Part shown: positions 1 to 7,521 of the stretch, piece by piece
Numbering within the stretch: the stretch's first letter is position 1
Layout: the number at the start of each line of letters is the position of its first letter
NCBI GenBank assembly: GCA_025455945.1
Contig: JALOLN010000093.1
Coordinates: 1-7,850 of the forward strand
Reading direction: 5' to 3'
Source: Actinomycetes bacterium
GTDB lineage: Bacteria > Actinomycetota > Actinomycetes > Prado026
Length of the DNA stretch: 7,850 bases
Position numbers and translations under genes: made by a program
Notes under the pieces: model-generated
Database searches by the model: none
Told to the model about the DNA's origin: nothing
Seen by the model: only the letters and a program-made list of their open reading frames with translations

Positions 1-2250
1 CACGGTCCGCAGGCACTCGTGCAGCGTCGCCAGCGCGGCCGGGTCGCCCCGCCAGACCCGGCGCCGCGACCGGCGCACGTACCAGCTGGACAGCCCGTCG
101 ACGTAGGCGGCGACCAGCCGCCCGGCCCGCTGCGTGTCGAACACCTCCAGTGCGGCGTCCATCTCGGCGGCGAGCCGGTGGGACTCCGACACCGCCCACC
201 GGTCCAGGGCCGGCCGCTCGGCGACCGGCGGTGCCCCCGCCGTGGGCGTCCACCCCGACGTCCGGGCGTACAGCGACTGGAAGGCGACGGTGTTCCAGTA
301 GGTGAGCAGCGTCTTGCGCACCACCTCCTGGATCGCGGCGTGGCCGACCCGGCGGGCCTGCCACGGCGAGCCGCCGGCCGCCATGAACCACCGCACCGCG
401 TCGGCGCCGTGCTCGTCCATCAGCGGGATCGGCTCGAGCACGTTGCCGAGGTGCTTGGACATCTTGCGGCCCTGCTCGTCGAGGATGTGCCCGAGGCAGA
501 GCACGTTGCGGTAGGACGACCGGTCGAAGACGAGGGTGCCCACGGCCATGAGGGTGTAGAACCAGCCGCGGGTCTGGTCGATGGCCTCGCAGATGAAGTC
601 CGCCGGGTAGGCCGCGTCGAAGTCGGCGGCGCCCTGGTACGGGTAGCCCCACTGCGCGAACGGCATCGAGCCCGAGTCGTACCACCCGTCGATGACCTCG
701 GGGACCCGGCGGGCCGGTGCGCCGCAGGTGGGGCAGTCCAGGACGACCTCGTCGACGAACGGCCGGTGCGGGTCGAGGTCGGACAGGTCACGGCCGGCGA
801 GCCGGCCCAGCTCGGCGAGGGAGCCCACGCAGGTGAGGTGCGCCAGCTCGGCGGTGCAGCGCCAGATCGGCAGCGGCGTGCCCCAGTACCGGTTGCGGGA
901 CAGTGCCCAGTCGACGTTGTTGTTCAGCCAGTCGCCGTACCGTCCCCACTTGATGGTGCCCGGGAACCAGGCAGTGGCCTCGTTCTCGCGCAGCAGGGCG
1001 TCCTTGACGGCGGTCGTGCGGATGTACCAGGACGGCTGGGCGTAGTACATCAGCGGCGTGTGGCAGCGCCAGCAGTGCGGGTAGGGGTGCTCGTAGGGCA
1101 GGTGCCGGAACAGCAGCCCCCGGTCGCGCAGGTCCGCGACGAGCACCTCGTCGGCCTTCTTGAAGAACGTTCCCCCCACGAGGGGGACGTCGGAGGTGAA
1201 GTGGCCGTCGGCCGTGATCGGGTTCACCACCGGCAACCCGTACTCCCGGCCGGCGGCGAGGTCCTCCGCGCCGAACGCCGGGGCGAGGTGGACCAGGCCG
1301 CTGCCGTCCTCGACGGTGACGTAGTCGGCCAGGGTCACGTAGTGGGCGTCGGGGATGGCTACCAGCGTGAACGGCGGGGAGTAGGTCCACCGCTCCATGT
1401 CCCGCCCGGGCACCCGGGCCAGCACCTCGGCGTCCGCACCCAGGGTCGCGGCCAGCAGCGGCTCGGCGACGACGAGCACCTCCCCGCCCGCCGTCCGGGC
1501 CGCGACGTACTCCACCTCGGGGTGCACCGCCACCGCGGTGTTCGACACCAGCGTCCACGGCGTCGTCGTCCACACCAGCAGCTGGGCACCGAGGTCCTGC
1601 CACGGCCCGGACGTCACCGGGAAGCGGACGTACACCGACGGGTCGACGACCGTCTCGTAGCCCTGGGCGAGCTCGTGGTCGGACAGGGTCGTCCCGCAGC
1701 GGGGGCAGTAGGGGGCGACCCGGTGGTCCTCCTCGAGCAGGCCGCGCTCGAAGATCCGCTGCAGGGACCACCACACGGACTCGATGTAGGAGGGATCCAT
1801 GGTGCGGTAGGCGGCGCCGGTGTCGACCCAGTAGCCCATCCGCTCCGTCATCGCCTCGAAGGCGTCGACGTGCCGCTCGACGGACTCACGGCAGCGGGCG
1901 TTGAACTCCGCCACGCCGTACGCCTCGATGTCGCCCTTGCCGGTGAAGCCCAGCTCGCGCTCGACGGCGAGTTCCACGGGCAGGCCGTGGCAGTCCCAGC
2001 CGGCCTTGCGCGGGACGTGCCGGCCCTTCATCGTCTGGAAGCGGGGGAACACGTCCTTGAACACCCGGGCCTCGACGTGGTGCGTGCCCGGGGCGCCGTT
2101 GGCCGTCGGCGGGCCCTCGTAGAACACCCACAGCGGGGCGTCCGCGGTGCGCGCGAGGGACGTGGCGAAGGTGTCGTTGTCGCGCCAGAACGCGAGGACC
2201 GCACGCTCCATCGCGGGCAGGTTGACCTGCGTCGGTACCGCTGCGTACAT
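1..2250 (-). CDS. ileS: Isoleucyl-tRNA synthetase, type 2 (eukaryote-like), 3' end cut by window edge
   Basis: Charges tRNA-Ile with isoleucine in the cytoplasm. The frame stays open from ATG 2250 to position 1, giving 750 residues; full family members are about 1,040-1,060, so the rest of the anticodon-binding part is missing. Visible in order: the ATP-site segment GPPTANG with signature G55-T-H-H58; zinc-type pairs C182/C185, C393/C396 and C506/C509; the CP1 editing domain with WTTTPWTLVSN (227-237) and GSGLVHLAPAFGAED (316-330); the second signature KMSKH (596-600); and the start of the anticodon domain (SSWYVRRSRRRVW near the end). The sequence HHVEARVFKDVFPRFQTMKG followed by GWDCHGLPVE is of the Thermus/eukaryote-like IleRS type. 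The first class I motif is GxHH instead of HxGH (see findings). The start is supported by GGAG 6 nt upstream and by the T-box leader ending there. It lies 265 nt downstream of livF on the same strand. Confidence 0.97.
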   Translation of the reverse strand, partial: MYAAVPTQVNLPAMERAVLAFWRDNDTFATSLARTADAPLWVFYEGPPTANGAPGTHHVEARVFKDVFPRFQTMKGRHVPRKAGWDCHGLPVELAVERELGFTGKGDIEAYGVAEFNARCRESVERHVDAFEAMTERMGYWVDTGAAYRTMDPSYIESVWWSLQRIFERGLLEEDHRVAPYCPRCGTTLSDHELAQGYETVVDPSVYVRFPVTSGPWQDLGAQLLVWTTTPWTLVSNTAVAVHPEVEYVAARTAGGEVLVVAEPLLAATLGADAEVLARVPGRDMERWTYSPPFTLVAIPDAHYVTLADYVTVEDGSGLVHLAPAFGAEDLAAGREYGLPVVNPITADGHFTSDVPLVGGTFFKKADEVLVADLRDRGLLFRHLPYEHPYPHCWRCHTPLMYYAQPSWYIRTTAVKDALLRENEATAWFPGTIKWGRYGDWLNNNVDWALSRNRYWGTPLPIWRCTAELAHLTCVGSLAELGRLAGRDLSDLDPHRPFVDEVVLDCPTCGAPARRVPEVIDGWYDSGSMPFAQWGYPYQGAADFDAAYPADFICEAIDQTRGWFYTLMAVGTLVFDRSSYRNVLCLGHILDEQGRKMSKHLGNVLEPIPLMDEHGADAVRWFMAAGGSPWQARRVGHAAIQEVVRKTLLTYWNTVAFQSLYARTSGWTPTAGAPPVAERPALDRWAVSESHRLAAEMDAALEVFDTQRAGRLVAAYVDGLSSWYVRRSRRRVWRGDPAALATLHECLRTV

Positions 2251-2256
2251 CCGCCA

Positions 2257-2281
2257 CTCCGTCGTCTCGACCTCGACGGAG
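2257..2281 (-). promoter_or_regulatory. Shine-Dalgarno sequestering hairpin of the ileS T-box
   Basis: A perfect 8-bp inverted repeat, CTCCGTCG (2281-2274) and CGACGGAG (2264-2257), with a 9-nt loop. The 3' arm ends in GGAG, the only good ribosome binding site for the ileS ATG, 6 nt further on. Its 5' arm shares 2281-2278 with the antisequestrator strand CCCTCC, so the two structures exclude each other. That is the expected switch for a translational T-box: binding of uncharged tRNA frees GGAG. Confidence 0.9.
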
Positions 2282-2490
2282 GGACGAGGGCCGGTCCTCC
2301 CGGTCCCCGCGGTACCACCCTCCTTGGCGTGGCTCGCCCACGCCCGCTCGGCGCGCCCGGCTGGCTCTACTCCGGCCCGGGTGGGCCGTTTCTGCCGGCA
2401 GCTCGGGGGTGATCTTCGCCCCGCGCACACCCCCGGGCTCGCACCGTCCCCGGGTCGCTCCTGGCTGCGTGCGGAGGTACTCGTCCCCTT
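2257..2490 (-). promoter_or_regulatory. T-box riboswitch (translational class), isoleucine specifier AUC, leader of ileS
   Basis: This leader RNA senses uncharged tRNA-Ile and controls ileS. Stem I: lower helix GGGG (2488-2485) with CCCC of the run at 2409-2405; S-turn strands AGUA (2481-2478) and GAA (2417-2415); specifier AUC at 2413-2411, followed by A; upper helix CCTCCGCAC (2477-2469) with 2428-2419, one bulged C; distal hairpin with CCCGGG arms (2454-2449, 2437-2432). Next come a CGGCCC/GGGCCG hairpin (2388-2373), an AGTAGA segment, and Stem III with 7 bp (GGCGTGG/CCACGCC, 2344-2326). The T-box sequence AGGGTGGTACCGCGG spans 2321-2307. UGGU (2317-2314) complements tRNA 3' ACCA, as tRNA-Ile with discriminator A requires. 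Antisequestrator: GGAGGG (2323-2318) with CCCTCC (2283-2278), bulge UGGUACC, GCG (2310-2308) with CGT (2286-2284). No U-run follows, so control is at translation. Pairings were found by eye. Confidence 0.96.
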
Positions 2491-2515
2491 CAACGCCTTC
2501 TCGGGCGGGGCGAGT

Positions 2516-3215
<700 letters not shown>

Positions 3216-3226
<11 letters not shown>

Positions 3227-3992
3227 CCGCCGCCTCCCCGAGGTAGGCCTTGATGACGGCCGGGTCCCGCTGGACCTCGGCGGGCTGACCATCGGCGATC
3301 TTCAGGCCGAAGTCGAGGACCGCGATGCGGTCGCTGACCCCCATGACCAGACCCATGTCGTGCTCGATGAGGAGCACGGTGACCCCGGTGTCGCGCACCT
3401 TGCGGATCAGGGCCACGAGGGCGGACTTCTCCGAGGGGTTCATGCCGGCGGCCGGCTCGTCGAGCAGCAGCAGCCGCGGCGAGGTGCCCAGGGCGCGGGC
3501 GATCTCCAGCCGGCGCTGGTCCCCGTAGGGCAGGTTGCGCGCGGCGCTGGCCGAGCGGTCGGCGATGCCGGTGAACTCCAGCAGCTCCATCGCCCGCTCG
3601 TGGCCCTCGCGCTCCTCGCGGCGGAACCGGGGGAGGCCCAGCACGGCACCCACGACGCTGGACCGGTGCTGGGCGTGGACGCCGACGATGACGTTGTCGA
3701 GCGCGGACATGTTGTCGAAGAGCCGGATGTTCTGGAAGGTCCGGGCCAGGCCGAGCTTGGTCACCTTGTGCGGCCGCAGCCCGTTGAGCCGGTGGCCCTC
3801 GAACGTGATGTCGCCCGTCGTCGGGGTGTACACGCCGGTGACCATGTTGAAGACCGTCGTCTTGCCCGCCCCGTTGGGGCCGATGAGCGCGAAGATCTCT
3901 CCCGGCGTGACGTGCAGGTCGAGGTCCTTGACGGCGGTCAGGCCGCCGAACTGCATGGTGACCCCGGAGAGGCTCAACAGGTGCTCGGTCAC
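3216..3992 (-). CDS. livG: Branched-chain amino acid ABC transporter ATPase LivG
   Basis: Cytoplasmic ATPase, 258 residues, a normal length for LivG; partner of LivF. Walker A is GPNGAGKT (38-45), Q-loop RTFQN with Gln87, LivG-type signature LPYGDQRRLEIARAL (154-168), Walker B LLLLDEP (174-180), D-loop region AAGMNPSE (181-188), and switch His211 in EHD. The insert between the Q-loop and signature (residues about 105-130) and the Y-G-D-Q signature are typical of LivG and unlike LivF. The start is GTG 3992, because AGGAGG lies just upstream, the product begins MTEHLLSLSGVTMQFGG as in the family, and GTGA overlaps the livM stop by 4 nt. The frame is open further upstream, but only as livM antiphase sequence. 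Confidence 0.95.
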
Positions 3993-5110
3993 AGCCCCTC
4001 CTGGGTGACGACCGCGCCGACCTCGCCGCCGAGGCGGCCGATGCCGCCCTCGCCCTCTTTGAGCTCGGCCTCCCTCAGCCGGGAGGGCCACAGGCCCTGC
4101 GGCCGGAAGATCATGAGGAGGACCAGGGCCGCGCCGAAGGCGAGCACGCGGTACTTGTTGAGGTCGCGGGCCAGCTCGGGCAGCCAGGCGACGAGGAACG
4201 CGCCGAGGATGACACCGGGGATGTGGCCCGCCCCGCCGAGGACGACGGCCGCGAGGATCGTCGCCGAGACGATGAAGGTGAAGTCGGTGGGGCGGATGGC
4301 GGTCTGGAAGCTGGCGTAGAGCACCCCGGTGGCGCCGCCGACGGCGGCACCGACGGTGAACGCCCACAGCTTGAACTTCAGCGTGGGCACGCCCATGAGC
4401 TCAGCGGCGTCCTCGTCCTCGCGCAGCGCCGTCCACGACCGGCCGACCCGGGACCGCTCCAGGCGCTTGAGGATGACGATGAAGACGGTGATGAACGCGA
4501 CCGCGAGGTAGTAGTAGGGCTTGGAGTCGGTGATGGAGAAGGTCAGCGCGTCGACGCCCTCGACGCTGGGTGGCCGGGGGATCTGGTTGATGCCGCGGGG
4601 CCCGCCGAGGAACTCGGTGTTGTTCGCCGTCACCCGGATGATCTCGCCGAAGCCGAGCGTCACGATGGCCAGGTAGTCCCCGCGCAGGCGCAGCGTGGGC
4701 GAGCCCAGGAGCAGGCCGGCGAGCATCGCCAGGGCGATCCCGATCGGGAGGACCGTCCAGAACCCCCACCCGTACGTGCCGCCCAGGATGGCGTTGGTGT
4801 AGGCGCCGATCGCGAAGAAGGCCACGAAGCCGAGGTCCAGCAGCCCGGCGTACCCGACGACGACGTTGAGGCCGAGGGCCAGCAGGACGTAGATGGCGAT
4901 CGGGTAGAAGAGGATCCGCTCCCAGCTGCTGCCGGGGGCCATGATGTCGCCGAGGCCGGGGATGGACGGCAGCGCCAGCGCCGCGACCAGGATCAGCGCA
5001 TAGCCGACCCAGCGCGCCCAGCCCGGGAGCGCGGCCCACCGGGCGCTGGCCGCCTCGTAGGCGCGGGTCCACGGCGCGGACGGCAGCCGGAGCCGCTTCG
5101 CCGCGCTCAT
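3989..5110 (-). CDS. livM: Branched-chain amino acid ABC transporter permease LivM
   Basis: Inner-membrane permease, 373 residues, partner of LivH in the translocation channel. After a basic cytoplasmic N-terminus (1-30) there are hydrophobic segments near 36-52, 66-88, 92-109, 117-136, 199-214, 248-266, 279-297, 299-312 and 322-335. Family marks are GLNVVVGYAGLLDLGFVAFFAIGAY (80-104, seen in overlapping pieces), RGDYLAIVTLGFGEIIR (143-159), GPRGINQIPRP (170-180), and the cytoplasmic loop ALREDEDAAELMGV (228-241), the EAA-like contact site for the ATPases. A charged tail (346-361) follows the last membrane segment. ATG 5110 forms an ATGA overlap with the livH stop (4 nt), which together with family length supports this start over an in-frame codon at 5203. 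Confidence 0.95.
   Translation of the reverse strand: MSAAKRLRLPSAPWTRAYEAASARWAALPGWARWVGYALILVAALALPSIPGLGDIMAPGSSWERILFYPIAIYVLLALGLNVVVGYAGLLDLGFVAFFAIGAYTNAILGGTYGWGFWTVLPIGIALAMLAGLLLGSPTLRLRGDYLAIVTLGFGEIIRVTANNTEFLGGPRGINQIPRPPSVEGVDALTFSITDSKPYYYLAVAFITVFIVILKRLERSRVGRSWTALREDEDAAELMGVPTLKFKLWAFTVGAAVGGATGVLYASFQTAIRPTDFTFIVSATILAAVVLGGAGHIPGVILGAFLVAWLPELARDLNKYRVLAFGAALVLLMIFRPQGLWPSRLREAELKEGEGGIGRLGGEVGAVVTQEGL
3995..4002 (-). promoter_or_regulatory. Ribosome binding site fixing the livG GTG start
   Basis: AGGAGGGG sits within the last codons of livM, directly before GTG 3992. It is the strongest Shine-Dalgarno match in the permease/ATPase junctions and decides the GTG over any upstream codon. 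Confidence 0.75.
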
Positions 5111-6042
5111 GCCCGCGCCTTCCCGAGCGCCTCGCCGAGCAACCCGGTCGGCCGGAACATCAGCACCGCGACGAGCACCGAGAACGCGATGACGTCCTTC
5201 CACTGGGCGCCGACGACGCTGGCGCCGTACTCCTCGATGAGGCCGAGCAGCAGGCCGCCCAGCAGGGCGCCGCGCAGGTTGCCGATGCCGCCGAGCACGG
5301 CCGAGGTGAACGCCTTGATGCCGAGGACGAAGCCGACGGTGAAGTTGGTGACCTCGAAGAAGATGACGTAGAGCATGCCGCCGACGCCGGCCATGGCCCC
5401 GCCGATGAGGAAGGTGATCATGATCACCCGGTCGATGTTGACGCCCATGAGGGTGGCGGTGTCGGCGTTCTGGGCCGTGGCGCGGATGGCCCGGCCGAAC
5501 CGGGTGCCGCTGACCAGCCGGTCGAGCAGGATCATCATGGCCATCGCGCCCACGAAGACCAGCAACTTGTCGGCCCGCAGGTCGCCGGTGCCGATCGTCA
5601 GCAGGTTGACCTTCTCCATGACCCGCTCGGTGGTCCGGGCGTCGGAGGTGACCCAGATCGAGACGGCCTGCTGGAGGAACAGCGAGGCGCCGATCGCCGA
5701 GATCAGCGCGGCCAGCTGGGTGGCCCCACGTCTGCGCAGGGGTCGGTAGGCGACGCGCTCGAGGACGACGGCCGATCCGCCGGACACGACGGCGGCCACC
5801 GCACCCGCGCCGAGGACGAACAGCAGGAGGCCGACCCCGGCGAGCGGAGAGGTGATGCCCGCGGCCGAGATGACGCCGACGGTCGCGAACGTCCCGATCA
5901 TGAAGATCTCGGAGTGGGCGAAGTTGATGAGGCGCAGCACGCCGTAGACGAGCGTGTACCCGAGGGCGACCAGGGCGTAGATCGCGCCCTGGGTCAGGCC
6001 GTCGATGGTGGAGGCCCAGAACTGGTTGACGAAGTTGCTCAC
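5107..6042 (-). CDS. livH: Branched-chain amino acid ABC transporter permease LivH
   Basis: Inner-membrane permease, 311 residues from the chosen start, close to the family norm. It carries GLTQGAIYALVALGYTLVYG (15-34), GVLRLINFAHSEIFMIG (34-50), and the cytoplasmic EAA-like loop FGRAIRATAQNADTATLMGV (182-201), which docks onto LivF/LivG. Hydrophobic segments lie near 15-34, 45-62, 67-90, 108-129, 158-174, 205-228, 255-270 and 284-297. Start choice is uncertain: GTG 6042 (MSNFVNQF) has AGGG 5 nt upstream, while GTG 6048 would add two residues and has a poorer site. An open extension to 6087 would begin inside the strong stem-loop at 6058-6096 and encode an untypical Pro-rich start, so it is unlikely. 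Confidence 0.93.
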   Translation of the reverse strand: MSNFVNQFWASTIDGLTQGAIYALVALGYTLVYGVLRLINFAHSEIFMIGTFATVGVISAAGITSPLAGVGLLLFVLGAGAVAAVVSGGSAVVLERVAYRPLRRRGATQLAALISAIGASLFLQQAVSIWVTSDARTTERVMEKVNLLTIGTGDLRADKLLVFVGAMAMMILLDRLVSGTRFGRAIRATAQNADTATLMGVNIDRVIMITFLIGGAMAGVGGMLYVIFFEVTNFTVGFVLGIKAFTSAVLGGIGNLRGALLGGLLLGLIEEYGASVVGAQWKDVIAFSVLVAVLMFRPTGLLGEALGKARA

Positions 6043-6057
6043 GCTCACCCTGTCCCC

Positions 6058-6096
6058 GGACGGAGGGTGAGGCGCTGGGCGCCCCACCCTCCGTCC
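6058..6096 (-). promoter_or_regulatory. Strong intercistronic stem-loop between livK and livH
   Basis: GGACGGAGGGTG (6058-6069) and CACCCTCCGTCC (6085-6096) form a perfect 12-bp stem. It is capped by one mismatch and an inner GGCGC/GCGCC helix with a 3-nt loop, so the 39 nt are almost fully paired. It begins about 20 nt after the livK stop and ends 9 nt before GTG 6048. No U-run follows on the minus strand. Position and form fit an RNA-protecting or partial-termination structure that gives more binding protein than permease, as is common between a binding-protein gene and its membrane genes. That role is inferred. Confidence 0.8.
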
Positions 6097-6116
6097 TGCC
6101 TGGAGTCAGCCGAACA

Positions 6117-7295
6117 CTAGGACAGCTTGGCGTCCTCCGTGGTGCCGATGCCGACGATCGCGCCGTCCTTCACCTGGTACATGAGGATGGTGCCGCCGAC
6201 GATGTTGCCGTTGGCCTCGAACTTGATCTGCTTGGAGACGCCCTCGAAGTCCACCGTCGTGAGGTACTCGAGGATGCCGGCCCGGTCGGTCTTGCCGTCC
6301 TTCACCGCGTTGATGAACGCGGTCATCGCGTCGTAGCCCTCGGGGGAGTAGGTGCCGGGCTCGGTGTTGTACGCCGCCTTGTACGCGTCGTAGAACGTCT
6401 TGGCCGCCCCGGTCGCCGTGTCGTTGATCAGGGCGCAGGCACAGCTGAGCGCCGCGCCATTGGCGGCCTCGCCGCCACCCTCGATGAAAGCGCCGTCGAG
6501 CGAGCCGTCGCCGGAGACGAACACGGCGTCCTCGCCGCCGTCCCGCAGCTGCTTCACGAACCCGCCGGACTGGGCGTAGTAGCCGCCGTAGAAGATCGCG
6601 TCGACGTTCGCGCCCTTGATCTTGGAGATCGTGGACGAGTAGTTGGGCACCGTGGTGCCCTCGGCGGCCACGGCCTCACGGACGGCCACCGTCAGGCCGA
6701 GCTCCTTGGCCTTGGCGTCGACCTCGTTGGCCAGGCCCTGGCCGTACTCGGAGGCGTCGTCGATGATCGCCACCGTCTCGAAGCCGTTGTTGGCCATGAA
6801 GGTGGCCACGCCCGGGCCCTGGAAGCCGTCGTCGGCCAGCACCCGGTGGAAGGTCTTCCAGCCGTTGTCGGAGAGCGTGACCCGCGTGGCGGAGGCGGAG
6901 ACGAACGGCAGGCCGGCCTCCTCCCAGGCGGCACCGGTGTCGGCGGTCTCGCCGGAGAACGCCGGTCCGACCAGCCCGACGACGCCGTCGTCGATGACCT
7001 TTGGCGCCAGGCCGCTGGCCTGCTTGGGGTCACCCTGCGAGTCGTACTCGACGATGGTGATCTTGACGTCCGGGTTGGTCTTCTCGTAGTCGGCCAGCGC
7101 CAGCTTGGCACCGTCGAGGATGTTGATGCCGAGCTGCTTGTTGGGCCCGGTCAGGTCACCCATGAAGCCGATCTTGACGGTCTCGCCGGACCCGCCGCCG
7201 TCGCCCTCGCTGTCGCTGCCGCAGGCCGCGAGACCCAGCGAGGCCACGGCGATCGCCGCCACGGCGGTCATCCTGCGGGCAAGTGTCCTGCTCAC
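6117..7295 (-). CDS. livK: Branched-chain amino acid ABC transporter substrate-binding lipoprotein LivK
   Basis: Extracytoplasmic binding protein, 392 residues, that captures Leu/Ile/Val-type ligands and delivers them to LivHM. A lipoprotein signal peptide is clear: basic MSRTLARR, hydrophobic 10-24, lipobox L22-A-A-C25, so Cys25 would be lipidated. A Gly/Ser/Asp/Glu linker (26-38) precedes the type-1 periplasmic-binding fold, with KIGFMGDLTG (41-50), GLVGPAFSGET (107-117), SASATRVTLSD (133-143) around the ligand-binding serine/threonine pocket, IIDDASEYGQGLANE (177-191), FYGGYYAQSGGFVKQLRD (235-252) and YSPEGYDAM (316-324). A C285-A-C287 pair occurs where actinobacterial relatives often have CPC; a disulfide is possible. 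GTG 7295 was chosen because AAGGAGG lies 5 nt upstream; ATG 7271 would cut into the signal peptide. Ligand preference cannot be proven from sequence. Confidence 0.94.
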   Translation of the reverse strand: MSRTLARRMTAVAAIAVASLGLAACGSDSEGDGGGSGETVKIGFMGDLTGPNKQLGINILDGAKLALADYEKTNPDVKITIVEYDSQGDPKQASGLAPKVIDDGVVGLVGPAFSGETADTGAAWEEAGLPFVSASATRVTLSDNGWKTFHRVLADDGFQGPGVATFMANNGFETVAIIDDASEYGQGLANEVDAKAKELGLTVAVREAVAAEGTTVPNYSSTISKIKGANVDAIFYGGYYAQSGGFVKQLRDGGEDAVFVSGDGSLDGAFIEGGGEAANGAALSCACALINDTATGAAKTFYDAYKAAYNTEPGTYSPEGYDAMTAFINAVKDGKTDRAGILEYLTTVDFEGVSKQIKFEANGNIVGGTILMYQVKDGAIVGIGTTEDAKLS

Positions 7296-7300
7296 ACGTT

Positions 7301-7307
7301 CCTCCTT
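7301..7307 (-). promoter_or_regulatory. Ribosome binding site fixing the livK GTG start
   Basis: AAGGAGG, a near-perfect Shine-Dalgarno sequence, lies 5 nt before GTG 7295. It decides this start over the in-frame codons upstream (to 7439) and the ATG at 7271. Confidence 0.85.
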
Positions 7308-7333
7308 CACCCGCGAACGGCTGTCTGCGGGGT

Positions 7334-7361
7334 GCGGTTTCGCCTGGGTTGCCCCAGCCGC
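7334..7361 (-). promoter_or_regulatory. Hairpin in the livK 5' leader
   Basis: GCGGCTGGG (7361-7353), a GCAA tetraloop of the GNRA type (7352-7349), CCCAG (7348-7344), a 6-nt bulge GCGAAA, then CCGC (7337-7334), giving 9 bp in total. It sits about 40 nt upstream of the livK start, leaving the ribosome binding site free. A role in leader stability is possible; nothing in the sequence proves one. Confidence 0.4.
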
Positions 7362-7398
7362 CTCAGTGGTCGGCCGGCCGGGGGTGGTTGTCGGACGG

Positions 7399-7404
7399 AC
7401 CTTA
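7399..7404 (-). promoter_or_regulatory. Possible -10 element of the livKHMGF promoter (TAAGGT)
   Basis: TAAGGT fits TANNNT and would give a leader of roughly 95-100 nt, starting near 7392. No clear -35 hexamer is seen 16-18 nt upstream (sequence there is GTCGCCC). That would be consistent with an activator-dependent promoter, and the direct repeat at 7453-7471 lies about 60-80 nt upstream of this start. The promoter is a prediction from position and one hexamer. Confidence 0.35.
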
Positions 7405-7452
7405 GTGAGCCGGACGCCGCGGGGCGACCGGAGGGGCACCGGGCGGGTCCTT

Positions 7453-7471
7453 TCGTTACCCGCTCGTTACC
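7453..7471 (-). promoter_or_regulatory. Direct-repeat operator, GTAAC-n6-GTAAC (GlnR-like; MtrA/PhoP possible)
   Basis: The 8-mer GGTAACGA occurs twice on the minus strand (7471-7464 and 7460-7453), with starts exactly 11 bp apart, one helical turn. The core GTAAC-n6-GTAAC matches the actinobacterial GlnR box gTnAC-n6-GnAAC at all defined positions. OmpR-family regulators bind such tandem half-sites on one face of the helix. Location in the livK/DUF167 divergent gap, upstream of an amino-acid importer, fits nitrogen control. MtrA (GTAAC-type repeats) and PhoP (11-bp direct repeats) recognise related patterns, so the protein is not certain. Confidence 0.55.
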
Positions 7472-7521
7472 TGGCACTGCCCGGGCCGCGGGCTCGCTGA
7501 GATGCGGCGAGACTGTCCGGC

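Noticed and set aside
19..2412. Very long plus-strand open frame (797 codons) opposite ileS
   Set aside because: It is antisense to a clear IleRS with all motifs. Its product is low-complexity, rich in Arg, Gly, Pro, Val and His, with no recognisable domain. Long antisense frames are expected at this GC content.
2479..2515. Intrinsic terminator after livF
   Set aside because: A 9-bp pairing exists but has an 18-nt loop and no U-run. It overlaps the T-box 5' end, so I treat it as a possible competing fold and not as a terminator.
3993..4367. Longer livG reading frame starting at 4367
   Set aside because: It overlaps livM by about 380 nt and yields an Arg/Pro-rich leader unlike any ABC ATPase. 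GTG 3992 has its own AGGAGG and the family N-terminus.
7371..7380. Palindrome CGGCCGGCCG upstream of livK
   Set aside because: Short GC palindromes are common by chance at this base composition, and nothing else marks it as an operator.
7296..7439. Longer livK with an N-terminal extension starting at 7439
   Set aside because: The extension is Pro/Arg/Thr-rich and would bury the lipoprotein signal peptide. A near-perfect ribosome binding site directly precedes GTG 7295.
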